DNA of 64,000 nucleotides, taken from Leeia aquatica. GTDB taxonomy: Bacteria > Pseudomonadota > Gammaproteobacteria > Burkholderiales > Leeiaceae. A model generated the notes under the pieces. The model searched no databases and was not told the DNA's origin. It saw only the letters and a list, made by a program, of their open reading frames with translations. The stretch's first letter is position 1. Each line of letters starts with the position of its first letter. The DNA lies in the NCBI RefSeq assembly GCF_012641365.1, contig NZ_JABAIM010000001.1, positions 1,716,006 through 1,780,005 on the forward strand, given 5' to 3'. Shown here piece after piece: positions 47,021-55,924 of the stretch. The translations under genes were made by a program, and so were the position numbers.

Positions 47021-48042
47021 GCGAAACAAACGCCAATAAACCGGCAACGGCCGCGCTACAGTTTCTGTCTGGTCCGAAAGCCGTCTTTCAGCTGCTCCTT
47101 AAAATTGGTGTCTTACCGATTTTTCTGGGGGGGTCTCTTATCGTTTTTGGTAGCCTATCCGACCAGTTTTTGACGACGCAGAATTTCATCAATTTGTTTC
47201 GTCAGTCGGTATACCTGATTCTGGTGTCTCTAGGTCAGATGTTGGCGCTTATCAGTGGCGGTTTTGACTTATCGGTGGGTACGGTGCTTGCTATCACCTC
47301 GGTCGTGTCATCTATGACCATGGCCGCCCTGAGCCATGCCGGCGTTCCGCTGGAATGGGTCATTGTCCTTGGTTGTCTGGCCGGACTCGCCGCTGCGATA
47401 GTTGTCGGTGCAATCAACGGCATGGGCGTGTCACTGTTTAAGGTGTCACCTTTTATCATGACCATGGGGGTGCAATCGATTGGCTTTGGATTGGCGTTGT
47501 ATCTCACAGGGGGGGTCCCGGTATCCGGATTGCCCAGCCAGTTTGGGGACCTGTTCGGTTTTGGAGATCTTATGGGCATGCCAGCACCGGTATTTATCTG
47601 TCTGATCGGTGTTGCACTGGTCTGGTTGTTGATGGAGCGTACTGCAGCGGGACGTCATCTCCATGCCGTCGGTGGGAATGTTCGTGCAGCAGAACTTTCT
47701 GGCATCCGCTCTGGACGCATGCTCTGGATGGCCTACATTATTTGTGCGTTATTGGCAGCCGTCTCGGGGCTATTGCTGACCGCCCGTACGGGCAGTGGGG
47801 AGGCAAACATCGGTGGTACGGTTGCACTTGAGTCTATTGCGGCCTGTGTTATCGGTGGTGTTAGTTTGCGTGGAGGCATTGGTAAGACGGTTAATGTAGT
47901 CCTGGGGGCCATATTCATTGTATTGGTGCAGAACGGTATGAATATTGCCAACATTGGCTCATACCTGCAGATGGTTGTGCTCGGCTGCTTGCTGATCATT
48001 GCCGTGATTACTGACCAATTGCGTCAGAAATATCTTATCTAA
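47017..48042 (+). CDS. sugar-type ABC importer permease
   Basis: The 341-residue protein has eight to ten membrane segments and the RbsC-family features LALISGGFDLSVGTVLAITSV (residues about 75-95), GLALYLTGGVPVSGLP, ERTAAGRHLHAVGGNVRAAELSGI and LESIAACVIGGVSLRGGIGKT. It completes the transporter. Its stop is followed within ten bases by the remains of a DUF6527 gene, so the end of the operon has been rearranged. Confidence 0.92.
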   Translation: MSETNANKPATAALQFLSGPKAVFQLLLKIGVLPIFLGGSLIVFGSLSDQFLTTQNFINLFRQSVYLILVSLGQMLALISGGFDLSVGTVLAITSVVSSMTMAALSHAGVPLEWVIVLGCLAGLAAAIVVGAINGMGVSLFKVSPFIMTMGVQSIGFGLALYLTGGVPVSGLPSQFGDLFGFGDLMGMPAPVFICLIGVALVWLLMERTAAGRHLHAVGGNVRAAELSGIRSGRMLWMAYIICALLAAVSGLLLTARTGSGEANIGGTVALESIAACVIGGVSLRGGIGKTVNVVLGAIFIVLVQNGMNIANIGSYLQMVVLGCLLIIAVITDQLRQKYLI

Positions 48043-48052
48043 CGTAGAAAAT

Positions 48053-48257
48053 ATTAGACCTGAGTTTGTCACACAGTTCCCTGCCATCTTTGAGCAGGGA
48101 GTAGTCTACATTAGTGAGGAATTCGAAACAGCTGGACATTTGTGCTGTTGCGGCTGCGGGGAAAAGGTCATTACGCCGCTGAATCCAGCTAAGTGGCATT
48201 TGCTCAAAGAAGGAGGGACCGTCAGCCTATCTCCCTCTATCGGTAACTGGAATTATG
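48053..48257 (+). pseudogene. DUF6527 gene, 5' part, interrupted by IS481
   Basis: The frame reads IRPEFVTQFPAIFEQGVVYISEEF, then AGHLCCCGCGEKVITPLNP and SLSPSIGNWNY, the typical metal-site and core of DUF6527 proteins. No start codon is found before the permease stop, so the 5' end is lost. The frame is broken at SIGNWNY by the IS481-family element and resumes at 49218. DUF6527 genes are often near ubiquitin-like E1/E2/JAB genes with suspected defence roles; none of those is present here. Confidence 0.65.
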
Positions 48258-49212
48258 TGTTGGGTCCCGGATGAATATCTGCTAAAAAGCAAATCACCAC
48301 TACTGATCGGGCGTGAACTCCTCACCACCCTCATGGCACAATGGATGAACCGGGACATACCATGCTGATCGCCTTGCACAAGAACGCCACCACCACTCCC
48401 GCCACCCGTGAAGCCATCCAGAAGGCGACCGGCAGTGACTACGAACTCGCTCGTCAGTTCAACGTCTCTCGCGACACCATCCGCAAGTGGCGCAAGCGCG
48501 ATACCGTACAGGATGGTAGCCACACCGCTCACCGCCTGCAAACCACCCTTAACGCTGCACAGGAAGAGCTGGTCATCTACCTGCGTACACAGCTGTTGCT
48601 GCCGCTCGATGACCTGCTGGCGGTCATCCGTGAGTTCATCGAACCCGGCATGAGTCGCTCAGCGCTGGATCGCCTGTTGCGTCGACGCGGTCATTCCCGC
48701 TTGCCGGTGCCGGACAAGCCCAGCGATACCAGCAAGCCATTCAAGGCCTATGAGCCCGGCTATCTGCACCTTGATGTGAAGTACCTGCCGCAGATGGCGG
48801 ATGAAACTACCCGGCGCTACGTCTTTGTGGCGATAGATCGTGCCACCCGCTGGGTCTTCATTGCCATCAAGCGCCACAAGACCGCTGCCGCAGCCCGCTC
48901 GTTCCTCAACGCGGTAGCCAAGGCTGCACCGTTCAGGATACAGACCCTGCTGACCGACAATGGCAAAGACACCGCAAACCAACGGGATGGTGGAGCGTTT
49001 CAATGGCCGTTTGGCGCAGGTGCTGCGCTCACATCACTTCAACAGTGCGGAGGATCTGGCACAAACGCTGCACCGCTATGTATGGCTGTATAACCAGCAC
49101 TTGCCACAGAAGGCACTGGGTCATGAAACGCCGCTACAGGCACTCAAGCAATGGCAGCATTCCCACCCGCATCTGTTCCTGAGAGGGGTGCGCAATCATG
49201 CGGGACCTGACA
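48258..49212 (+). mobile_element. IS481-family insertion sequence with 6-bp target duplication
   Basis: The left end TGTTGGGTCCCGGATGAAT (48258) and the reverse complement of the right end, TGTCAGGTCCCGCATGATT, are imperfect inverted repeats. ATTATG is present on both sides (48252-48257 and 49213-49218), a target duplication inside the DUF6527 gene. The element is 955 bases long, shorter than a usual IS481 member. Confidence 0.85.
48362..49212 (+). pseudogene. IS481-family transposase with internal deletion
   Basis: The frame begins MLIALHKNATTTPATREAIQ at 48362 with the helix-turn-helix ARQFNVSRDTIRKWRKRD, then YLHLDVKYLPQM and RYVFVAIDRATRWVF of the integrase core. At TLLTDNGKD (about 48965) it jumps to another frame that reads KTPQTNGMVERFNGRLAQV. 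Relatives have about 35 residues between these points. The deletion and shift happened at a short GGCAAAG-like repeat. The transposase is inactive. Confidence 0.85.
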
Positions 49213-49217
49213 ATTAT

Positions 49218-49313
49218 GCTTGTAAGTCGCATTACATCATCACAAAGAACAAGGTGATTGAGGCTGGTAAGTTGAACACAGGGAAAATCGAAGCTGTGCA
49301 ACGCCGACGGCGG
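49218..49313 (+). pseudogene. DUF6527 gene, 3' part
   Basis: After removal of the IS481 element and one copy of ATTATG, the frame continues NWNY-ACKSHYIITKNKVIEAG followed by KLNTGKIEAVQRRRR, as expected for the C-terminal part of DUF6527. The IS3-family element begins at about 49315 and removes or covers the original end. Confidence 0.6.
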
Positions 49314-49375
49314 TCCCCCGGATTTGAGTATCACCCGGTATTAGAGTCCAATCCCCCTGACCAAGGAGAGTGGAC

Positions 49376-49639
49376 ATGAAGAAGCGTTTTACCGAAGAGC
49401 AGATCATCGGCTTTCTGCGTGAAGCCGAGGCCGGTTTGCCCATCAAGGAACTGTGCCGCCTGCATGGTTTCTCCGAAGCCAGCTACTACCTCTGGCGCAG
49501 CAAGTTCGGCGGCATGAGTGTTTCCGATGCCAAGCGCCTCAAGGAACTGGAAGCTGAGAACACCCGCCTCAAGCGCATGCTGGCCAACAGCCTGCTGGAG
49601 AACGAAGTCATCAAGGAGGCGCTGCAAAAAAAGTGGTAA
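49376..49639 (+). CDS. IS3-family OrfA (transposase helix-turn-helix protein)
   Basis: The 87-residue protein starts MKKRFTEEQIIGFLREAEAG, includes LCRLHGFSEASYYLWRSKFGG (helix-turn-helix) and ends in a leucine-zipper stretch LKELEAENTRLKRMLANSLLENEVIKEALQ. GGAG precedes the ATG. A seven-A run followed by G at 49626-49633 just before its stop is a standard -1 frameshift site for making the OrfAB fusion. Confidence 0.9.
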   Translation: MKKRFTEEQIIGFLREAEAGLPIKELCRLHGFSEASYYLWRSKFGGMSVSDAKRLKELEAENTRLKRMLANSLLENEVIKEALQKKW

Positions 49640-50496
49640 CCGCACCGGTCCGACGGGAACTGGTGCGGTTTCTGGCTGGACGCGGACTCAGTCAGCGTCA
49701 TGCGCTGCGTATCGCCCGCATGAGCACGAGTGCCTTCCGCTACAGCCCGAGACCCGATTGCAACGACGTACTGCGTCAACGCATCATTGAACTGGCACAG
49801 AAACACCGGCGCTATGGGGTCAGCATGATCTGCCTGAAACTGCGACAAGAACACTGGCAGGTGAATCACAAGCGGGTGGAACGCCTGTATGCGCTGGCGG
49901 GGTTACAGGTAAGGCGGCGCAAGCGCAAGAAAGTCTTGCATGGGCAGCGTCAAGCGCTGATCCGGCCCCAGGCTGCCAACGAAATCTGGTCGATGGACTT
50001 TGTGTTTGATCGAAGTGCAGAAGGACGGGTGATCAAATGCCTGACCATCGTGGATGATGCCACCCATGAGGCGGTAGCTGTGGTAGTGGAGCGCGCCATC
50101 AGCGGTGAGCTGCTGACCCGGCTATTGGATCAGGTCGGTCAAACTCGCGGCTTGCCTCAAGTGATTCGCACGGACAATGGAAAGGAGTTCTGCGGACGGG
50201 CAATGCAGGGCTAGGCGCAGCAGCGTGGCATAGCCTTACGGCAGATCGAACCGGGCAAGCCGAACCAGAATGCCTATATTGAATCCTTCAATGGCCGCTT
50301 GCGGGATGAATGTCTGAACGAGCACTGATTCATGAGTCTGGTACATGCCCGAGTGCTGATTGAAGCCTGGCGGTGCGAGTACAATGAAGCGCGCCCGAAG
50401 AAGGCATTGGGAGGGCTGACGCCCTCCGAGTATGCCCGACCACTGGCGGAAAGGACTGTTAAACTGCCCCCGGACTCTAAAGCGGAGTGCTACTGA
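49633..50496 (+). pseudogene. IS3-family OrfB integrase with two internal stops
   Basis: The frame encodes the IS3 integrase: LAGRGLSQRHALRIARMSTSAFRY, ANEIWSMDFVFDRSAEGRVIKCLTIVDDATHEAV, VIRTDNGKEFCGRAM and [22 protein letters not shown]. It is stopped by TAG at 50212 and TGA at 50326. Both replace a tryptophan codon of relatives (the motif usually reads W-A before the Q..G and H-W-F after LNE). The last stop is at 50494. The element cannot move by itself unless the stops are read through. Confidence 0.88.
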
Positions 50497-50521
50497 AGAT
50501 GGGGGTCGTCGGGGGTATCAT

Positions 50522-53500
50522 ATGAGCGAGCTGGCAAAGGGGGCTTTAGGAACAAGTATATTGGCCAGCGGGCCAGCAGGTACCCACTTTGAGGCCCAGG
50601 TCGGTGCATCATACTTGCTAGCCATGCTCGCCGGAGCACCCGCCCGAGGCCTTCCCGGTGCCACTATAGATCGAGTCGCGCTACAACAGGCCAATACGGG
50701 GCATCCGCTGGACGACGTAGTGATCCACGCCCACGACAACGTATCCGGAGAGTTGGCGGTGCTGGAAGTTCAGGTCAAGCGATCCATCACCTTCTCCGCC
50801 GCCGACCCTATCTTTCGCAAAGTTGTAGGCCAAATTGTCAAAGCCTCACAACGGCCTGACTTTCTTACGCAGCGCTACGAGCTGGCGATTGCAACGACAA
50901 AGGGATCGCGCAAGATCGATGGGGCATATCAGGATGTACTCACGCTTGCGCGGCAGATCGGTGACGCAGCTACGTTCGCCACCCAAATCGACCTGGCGGG
51001 TGTGGCTAATGACGACATGCGCGCCTTTATCAAGACATTCAAAAGCCACCTACAAGACGAAAACTCGCTGGACGACAACGAGACCGTCTGGCTGTTGTTG
51101 CGCCGACTGCAGATTCTGACTTTTGACTTTACGGCATCCGGCTCAGCATCGCACGATCTGGCGCTAGAGCGCGCGGTGCGTGTATTGCATCCCGACGATG
51201 GATCACGCGCTGGGGCCTTTTGGGGTAGCCTCATAGAACTAGCAATCGATGTGGCGAAAAGTGGCGGTGACAGAACCCGCGAGACAGCACTGCAAGCTCT
51301 CGCGCAGCTGGGCTATCGGTTCCTAGGCGAGCGTCGGCACGCTACGGCCCGAGCCGCGCTAGCTGAGTCATCCCGCTTGGCGCTTGCTGACATTCGTAAC
51401 CGTGTGGGCAACGTCGTTCTTGCACGGCAGGAGCGCGTTACCGCAACGCGCGAAGCGTTGGATCGCGGACGCTATGTGGAGATCCGTGGTGATGCGGGCG
51501 TCGGCAAATCGGGCGTCCTGCGGCAGATGGCCGAGGCCATGCAAGCCGAAAGTCAGGTCATCGTTCTCAGCCCAGGACGATGTGTGCCGCGCGGGTGGAC
51601 CGCGTTGCGCGCACAGCTGAGCTTCGACGGAACGCTTCGCGAATTGCTCGTCGAACTGGCTAATGACGGCGGCGCCACGATCTTTGTCGACAACCTTGAC
51701 TCTTTCAGCGCAGAGGAGAGGGCCACGGTCGTGGATGTCGTCGGGGAAGCCTCTGTTGTTCCGGGGGTGGTTGTGGTCGCAACGGCTCGGCGCGAATTTG
51801 GGATCGATGAGCCCAGTTGGCTACCAAGCGATGCACTGGCACGCCTGGGCGGAACCGACCCGATCATGATAGGTGAGCTGAGCAAGGTGGAGATTGAGCA
51901 GTTGAAGGTGACAAATCCTTCGCTTGCGCCCCTTCTGACGGACGGCCATCCCGCACGCCAGGTCACCAGAAACCTGTTTCGCCTCGCACGGCTGGCGAGT
52001 CAGCCGGCGTCTGATCCCGTACCGCGCACTGAAGTCGATATGGCCGAGCAGTGGTGGACCAGTGCGGACGGCGCACGCGACACCGGGTGGCGTGATCGGA
52101 CTCGGCTGCTGCAAGGCGCGGCAGCGCAGACCTTGTCTGGCGCCGACTTCCTCGACGTTACAGGCCAAGCCGCGGCGCCGATCGATGCTTTGGTGTCTAG
52201 CGGCACTCTGCGGGATTTGGGCATTGACCGGGTCGCGTTTCGCCATGACGTACTGCGTGAGTGGGCGATTGCGAGCGCACTGCACGCCGATCCGGAACTC
52301 GTCGACAGGCTACAACTAGATCGGCCAGCAGCGGCAATGTTTGCACGTGGTGTTGAGCTGGCAGGCCGCATGGCAATCGAGCGGGCGACTGATGGCGCGA
52401 GGTGGCACGCGCTCTTTGATCGGCTGAGCCAAGCGGGAGTTCATCGTTCTTGGCGCCGCGCCGCGTTGCTCGCCCTAGCTCGATCCGAAGCTGCGGAAGC
52501 ACTTCTCCAACGCGCATCGCCCGAGCTTCTCGCCAATGGCGCCGCACTGCTGCGCGAACTTATCCGAACGGTCATGGCTGTCGACGTGCTTCCGGCCGCA
52601 AAGGTCTTTGGGGCTGCGGGCGTCGACCCCGCGCTCATACCGTCATCGATCAACGTCCCACGCGGCCCAGCATGGACGACGTTGATTATCTGGCTCTTGG
52701 GTACCAGAGATGAAGTTCCCAACGAGGCCATTCCAGAGATCGTTCAGCTATTCGCGGCATTCTCGGTTGGCACGCTTGGCGCCACCGATATCACGCCGCT
52801 TACGACACAGCAGATCTATCGTTGGCTGAGGTTGATGGAGCCAAGAGACGCAATGCCGACGCCGAGCGAGGGCCCTGTGTTTTGGGCGCACCTTGATCGC
52901 GACGGGGTCCAGTCCCTGAAATCGGACCTCCGTGATGCATTCGTCATGTTCGCGCGGACAACGCCGGAGTTGGCCGCCGAATACCTTACGGCAGTGGGAA
53001 AGAGTGAGCATAACGAAGACATCGTGCGCAGCATCCTGAAGATGCGCGGCACGCTGGCGCAAGCAGCCCCAGCAGAGTTGGCTAATCTGATCGCGCAGGT
53101 ATTAATCGCAAGGCCCCGGCAACATGAGCACTACTCCAAGATAGAGCGCGAGGATGTGTTTACGTACTACGATTACAACTTCCGCCCGACATCGTTGGCA
53201 CAAAATCTATTCCTTGATTTATTGACCCATTCCCCCAAGGATGGACTGATCTTGGTTCATCGCTTGGTTGCGCACGCTCTCCTAACCGTAAGTCAACGAG
53301 CTGACCCTAGACTAAACAGTATCGACTTGGTCTTTCCAGAAGGTGCGCGTACGTTCACATGGACGCAGTCCTATGAATGGTCACGTTACAGCAACTTTTA
53401 TGCCGTCACATCCGCTCTGATGGCACTCGAAGCATGGGCACACCACCGCATCGAGGCTGGCGAAGCGTTTGAAGCTGTCCTAGCAGACGTGCTTGGGCCG

Positions 53501-55684
53501 CAGGGTTCGTGCGCTGCGTACTTGCTGTTGGCAGTTGATCTCATCATTTCGCATTGGCCAAAATCGCTTGACGTGGCGGCGACTTTTCTAAGTTGTCCCG
53601 AACTGCTTTGCATGGATCACTCGCGTAAGGTGCAGGATCGTCTCGGTATCCCGGACCTATTCGGAGTTGGCGCCTTGCGTAATGAACCGGTCGGCAGTGT
53701 GACCGCCGCTGACCTGAGGCGCCGTCCCAGCCGAGGGACAGCACTTGACGAACTGCTTGGTAACTTCACATTCCTAGCAACCCCGGATCAACTTACGACA
53801 CTGCGGACGCTGCTGGCGACCGCTGCAGCACGCCTGGGCGAACCCGCCACGAGTGCGCACCTGGGCAACCCGGAATTCATGGTTAGGTACGCACTGAACC
53901 TCTCGGATACCGCAAATTGGCAAGAGGTCGAAGTGACGCTCAAGGACGGTTCATCCGCAACTGCGCGCAAGTATGTATCGCCAGAGGCAGAGCAGACCCA
54001 TCTACAAGCTTTACGAGACGCCGCGACTGAGCGAGAGTCAGATTTTGCTACGCGGTCTGTGCTAACCCTCGCAGTCGACGATCCCGCTCGGTTGCTGCCG
54101 GAGGGCCGGTCGGCGGCGGTGGCTTGGGCGCGGCGTTCGGCAAGAGCTACGACGGACATCGAATCCGACGACGATGACGGCGAGCGGCGGATGCAAGAGG
54201 AAGCGATTGTGACGGCCGCCATGATCGTCATGCGGGACGGCGATGATGCCTTGCGCGCCGAGCACGGGGAATGGGCGCGGTCGCAACTGGACACCACGCT
54301 TGCGGCGCTCGACGACAATCCTGACCGGCAGATGCGAGGGGGCCTGCGCTTCAATCCGACCGCGATCGCCTATGCCGGGTTGATCCACTCCTTGCGACAT
54401 CGGTCAACGCCGGAAGACGTGCGGTTGCTTCTTGAGGTAGCGGCGACAGGAAACCACGCTGCCGCGCACGGCTTCGGGACGTCCGCCGCAGCCCTAGCGG
54501 AGGTCGACAGCCGGCTGCCGAGAGCTGTGCTCCGATGTGCTTTCAGCGCGAGTGTCGTGGAGAACCGAGCTTGGGATGCGTCGCCGGAAGATGTCGACGC
54601 TCGCAAGGCGCGCAGTTATGAACGGGCACGGACTGCCGTTGACGCTGAGATGGCATGGCTTGGTGGCGAAAGCCCGGAGCCAACCTGGCCGGCATTTCCG
54701 GTAGAGAAGGCTCGGCCGAGAAGGCGACTTCACTTACCCGGAATCCATATTGCTACGCCTGAAGCGCCAGTACCTTCGCCAGCAAAGCATGTAAATCATC
54801 AGGCTGCGGCTCTCTGGTTGCGCCAAGTGTTCGCCCTTCCTCACGATGACACGCGCCCTTGGCTCAACGAGATCGTGAAAGCCTACATGCCTTGGACGGC
54901 CCTCGCGAATGGAGCGAACCTAAACGACGGAGACGAAACGGACCGTCCGCCTTCTGAGTGGAACGATCCGTTCTTTGCGGCGGTTGCACGCTGCGTTGTC
55001 GGCCTGTCAACGCCTGAGGCCGCTGAACTGGCCGTGCGGCACATCGTTGCGCTCCCAGACCGGAATTTCTACGACGTGCTCGTCGATTTCTTGCGCAGCA
55101 TCGACGCGGTGTACTTCGAGGGCGACAACATCTCAACGCAGGTAGCCATAGACACTCGGCGAGAACTCGCTGACCACATGATAACCACGCGTGGATGGGA
55201 ACGTCTCAGCCGAAGCAGGGACTTGTCCATCGGAATGCACATTGGCCCGGCAATCGCCGTCTTGTTCTTCAACGACCACATGTACGGACAGGAATCGAAG
55301 TGCTACCTGTTTGAGAAGGGCGTGAAGCGAGTCGGCCCGTTTCTCCCTGTTCTGGGCAAACTGGTCAGCAAAGGGCCGTCACTCTTCGTCGCCCTAGTGT
55401 TGCTCAATCTACTTGAGGTTGCGCCACGGGTCGAGCAGCTAGATGTGCTCGTTGGGGCCGGAAGCGTATGGATCGAGGCCTATCCTGATTTCCGACAGCT
55501 GTGGATCGACCACGGTGTGGGTCGCCGTTGGTGCTTGTTGATAGAGGCCATCCGGGCACACAGCCCGGACAGCTTCAGCAAAACCGCGCCGTTTCGGCCT
55601 GCCATTGACACTCTTGTAGCGTCGCTAATTGCGCTTGGAGTGCCTGAGGCCAGGTGGCTGGAGGAGGAGCTTAGCAAGCTTTAA
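50522..55684 (+). CDS. giant STAND-type ATPase with N-terminal nuclease-like domain; probable antiphage defence protein
   Basis: The protein has 1720 residues from the ATG at 50522, which follows a GGGGG run. Residues 1-200 look like a PD-(D/E)xK-type nuclease of the DUF4297/Mrr class: THFEAQVGASYLL, HPLDDVVIHA (D64/D65) and LEVQVKR (E82, Q84, K86). A P-loop GDAGVGKS lies at residues 323-330 and a Walker B-like ATIFVDNLDSF at 385-395, followed by the helical parts of a STAND ATPase. Residues from about 620 to 1720 are a long helical region without recognised repeats, where sensors of this kind bind phage proteins. The layout is that of Avs-type defence proteins. The gene starts 16 bases after the IS3 element, so its original promoter may be gone. 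The exact family is not identified. Confidence 0.7.
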   Translation: MSELAKGALGTSILASGPAGTHFEAQVGASYLLAMLAGAPARGLPGATIDRVALQQANTGHPLDDVVIHAHDNVSGELAVLEVQVKRSITFSAADPIFRKVVGQIVKASQRPDFLTQRYELAIATTKGSRKIDGAYQDVLTLARQIGDAATFATQIDLAGVANDDMRAFIKTFKSHLQDENSLDDNETVWLLLRRLQILTFDFTASGSASHDLALERAVRVLHPDDGSRAGAFWGSLIELAIDVAKSGGDRTRETALQALAQLGYRFLGERRHATARAALAESSRLALADIRNRVGNVVLARQERVTATREALDRGRYVEIRGDAGVGKSGVLRQMAEAMQAESQVIVLSPGRCVPRGWTALRAQLSFDGTLRELLVELANDGGATIFVDNLDSFSAEERATVVDVVGEASVVPGVVVVATARREFGIDEPSWLPSDALARLGGTDPIMIGELSKVEIEQLKVTNPSLAPLLTDGHPARQVTRNLFRLARLASQPASDPVPRTEVDMAEQWWTSADGARDTGWRDRTRLLQGAAAQTLSGADFLDVTGQAAAPIDALVSSGTLRDLGIDRVAFRHDVLREWAIASALHADPELVDRLQLDRPAAAMFARGVELAGRMAIERATDGARWHALFDRLSQAGVHRSWRRAALLALARSEAAEALLQRASPELLANGAALLRELIRTVMAVDVLPAAKVFGAAGVDPALIPSSINVPRGPAWTTLIIWLLGTRDEVPNEAIPEIVQLFAAFSVGTLGATDITPLTTQQIYRWLRLMEPRDAMPTPSEGPVFWAHLDRDGVQSLKSDLRDAFVMFARTTPELAAEYLTAVGKSEHNEDIVRSILKMRGTLAQAAPAELANLIAQVLIARPRQHEHYSKIEREDVFTYYDYNFRPTSLAQNLFLDLLTHSPKDGLILVHRLVAHALLTVSQRADPRLNSIDLVFPEGARTFTWTQSYEWSRYSNFYAVTSALMALEAWAHHRIEAGEAFEAVLADVLGPQGSCAAYLLLAVDLIISHWPKSLDVAATFLSCPELLCMDHSRKVQDRLGIPDLFGVGALRNEPVGSVTAADLRRRPSRGTALDELLGNFTFLATPDQLTTLRTLLATAAARLGEPATSAHLGNPEFMVRYALNLSDTANWQEVEVTLKDGSSATARKYVSPEAEQTHLQALRDAATERESDFATRSVLTLAVDDPARLLPEGRSAAVAWARRSARATTDIESDDDDGERRMQEEAIVTAAMIVMRDGDDALRAEHGEWARSQLDTTLAALDDNPDRQMRGGLRFNPTAIAYAGLIHSLRHRSTPEDVRLLLEVAATGNHAAAHGFGTSAAALAEVDSRLPRAVLRCAFSASVVENRAWDASPEDVDARKARSYERARTAVDAEMAWLGGESPEPTWPAFPVEKARPRRRLHLPGIHIATPEAPVPSPAKHVNHQAAALWLRQVFALPHDDTRPWLNEIVKAYMPWTALANGANLNDGDETDRPPSEWNDPFFAAVARCVVGLSTPEAAELAVRHIVALPDRNFYDVLVDFLRSIDAVYFEGDNISTQVAIDTRRELADHMITTRGWERLSRSRDLSIGMHIGPAIAVLFFNDHMYGQESKCYLFEKGVKRVGPFLPVLGKLVSKGPSLFVALVLLNLLEVAPRVEQLDVLVGAGSVWIEAYPDFRQLWIDHGVGRRWCLLIEAIRAHSPDSFSKTAPFRPAIDTLVASLIALGVPEARWLEEELSKL

Positions 55685-55924
55685 ACAGCGAGTGGCCGAT
55701 TTTATCCCTGAAGTGTGATGGTCAATGCTTGGGGACTGGTAGCATGTGCGAACTTCATATAGAAGCCTGCCATAACAGAAGGTATGCACTCATTTGGGCA
55801 CTCATGGCATAGACCGATCAACATGAAGCCAAATCTCTTGGCTTGTTGATCCTACTCAGGCGCGATACCGCTATCGTTGGTGCGGATGCTCTCAAAGTAT
55901 ATGGTCAGAACTGGTAAGGGGTAC
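55685..55924. other. intergenic region between the giant gene and the HAD gene
   Basis: 240 bases between convergent genes. No gene, clear terminator or repeat was seen in it. Confidence 0.4.

Larger units (their letters stand above)
49315..50505 (+). mobile_element. IS3-family insertion sequence
   Basis: Imperfect inverted ends of about 38 bases can be aligned: the left one begins CCCCCGGATTTGAGTA and includes TTAGAGTCC (49344), and the reverse complement of the right one begins CCCCCATCTTCAGTAG and includes TTAGAGTCC. Two overlapping genes, orfA and orfB, lie between them. No clear target duplication is seen. The boundaries are approximate to a few bases. Confidence 0.75.

Noticed and set aside
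49240..49379. Continuation of the IS481 frame from 48960 to 49379 as one protein
   Set aside because: After 49212 the frame belongs to the interrupted DUF6527 gene and then to IS3; the fusion is a by-product of the insertion.
50432..50521. Thirty extra N-terminal residues on the giant protein
   Set aside because: This part lies in the IS3 right end and overlaps orfB; the ATG at 50522 has an adjacent G-rich site and starts the conserved region.
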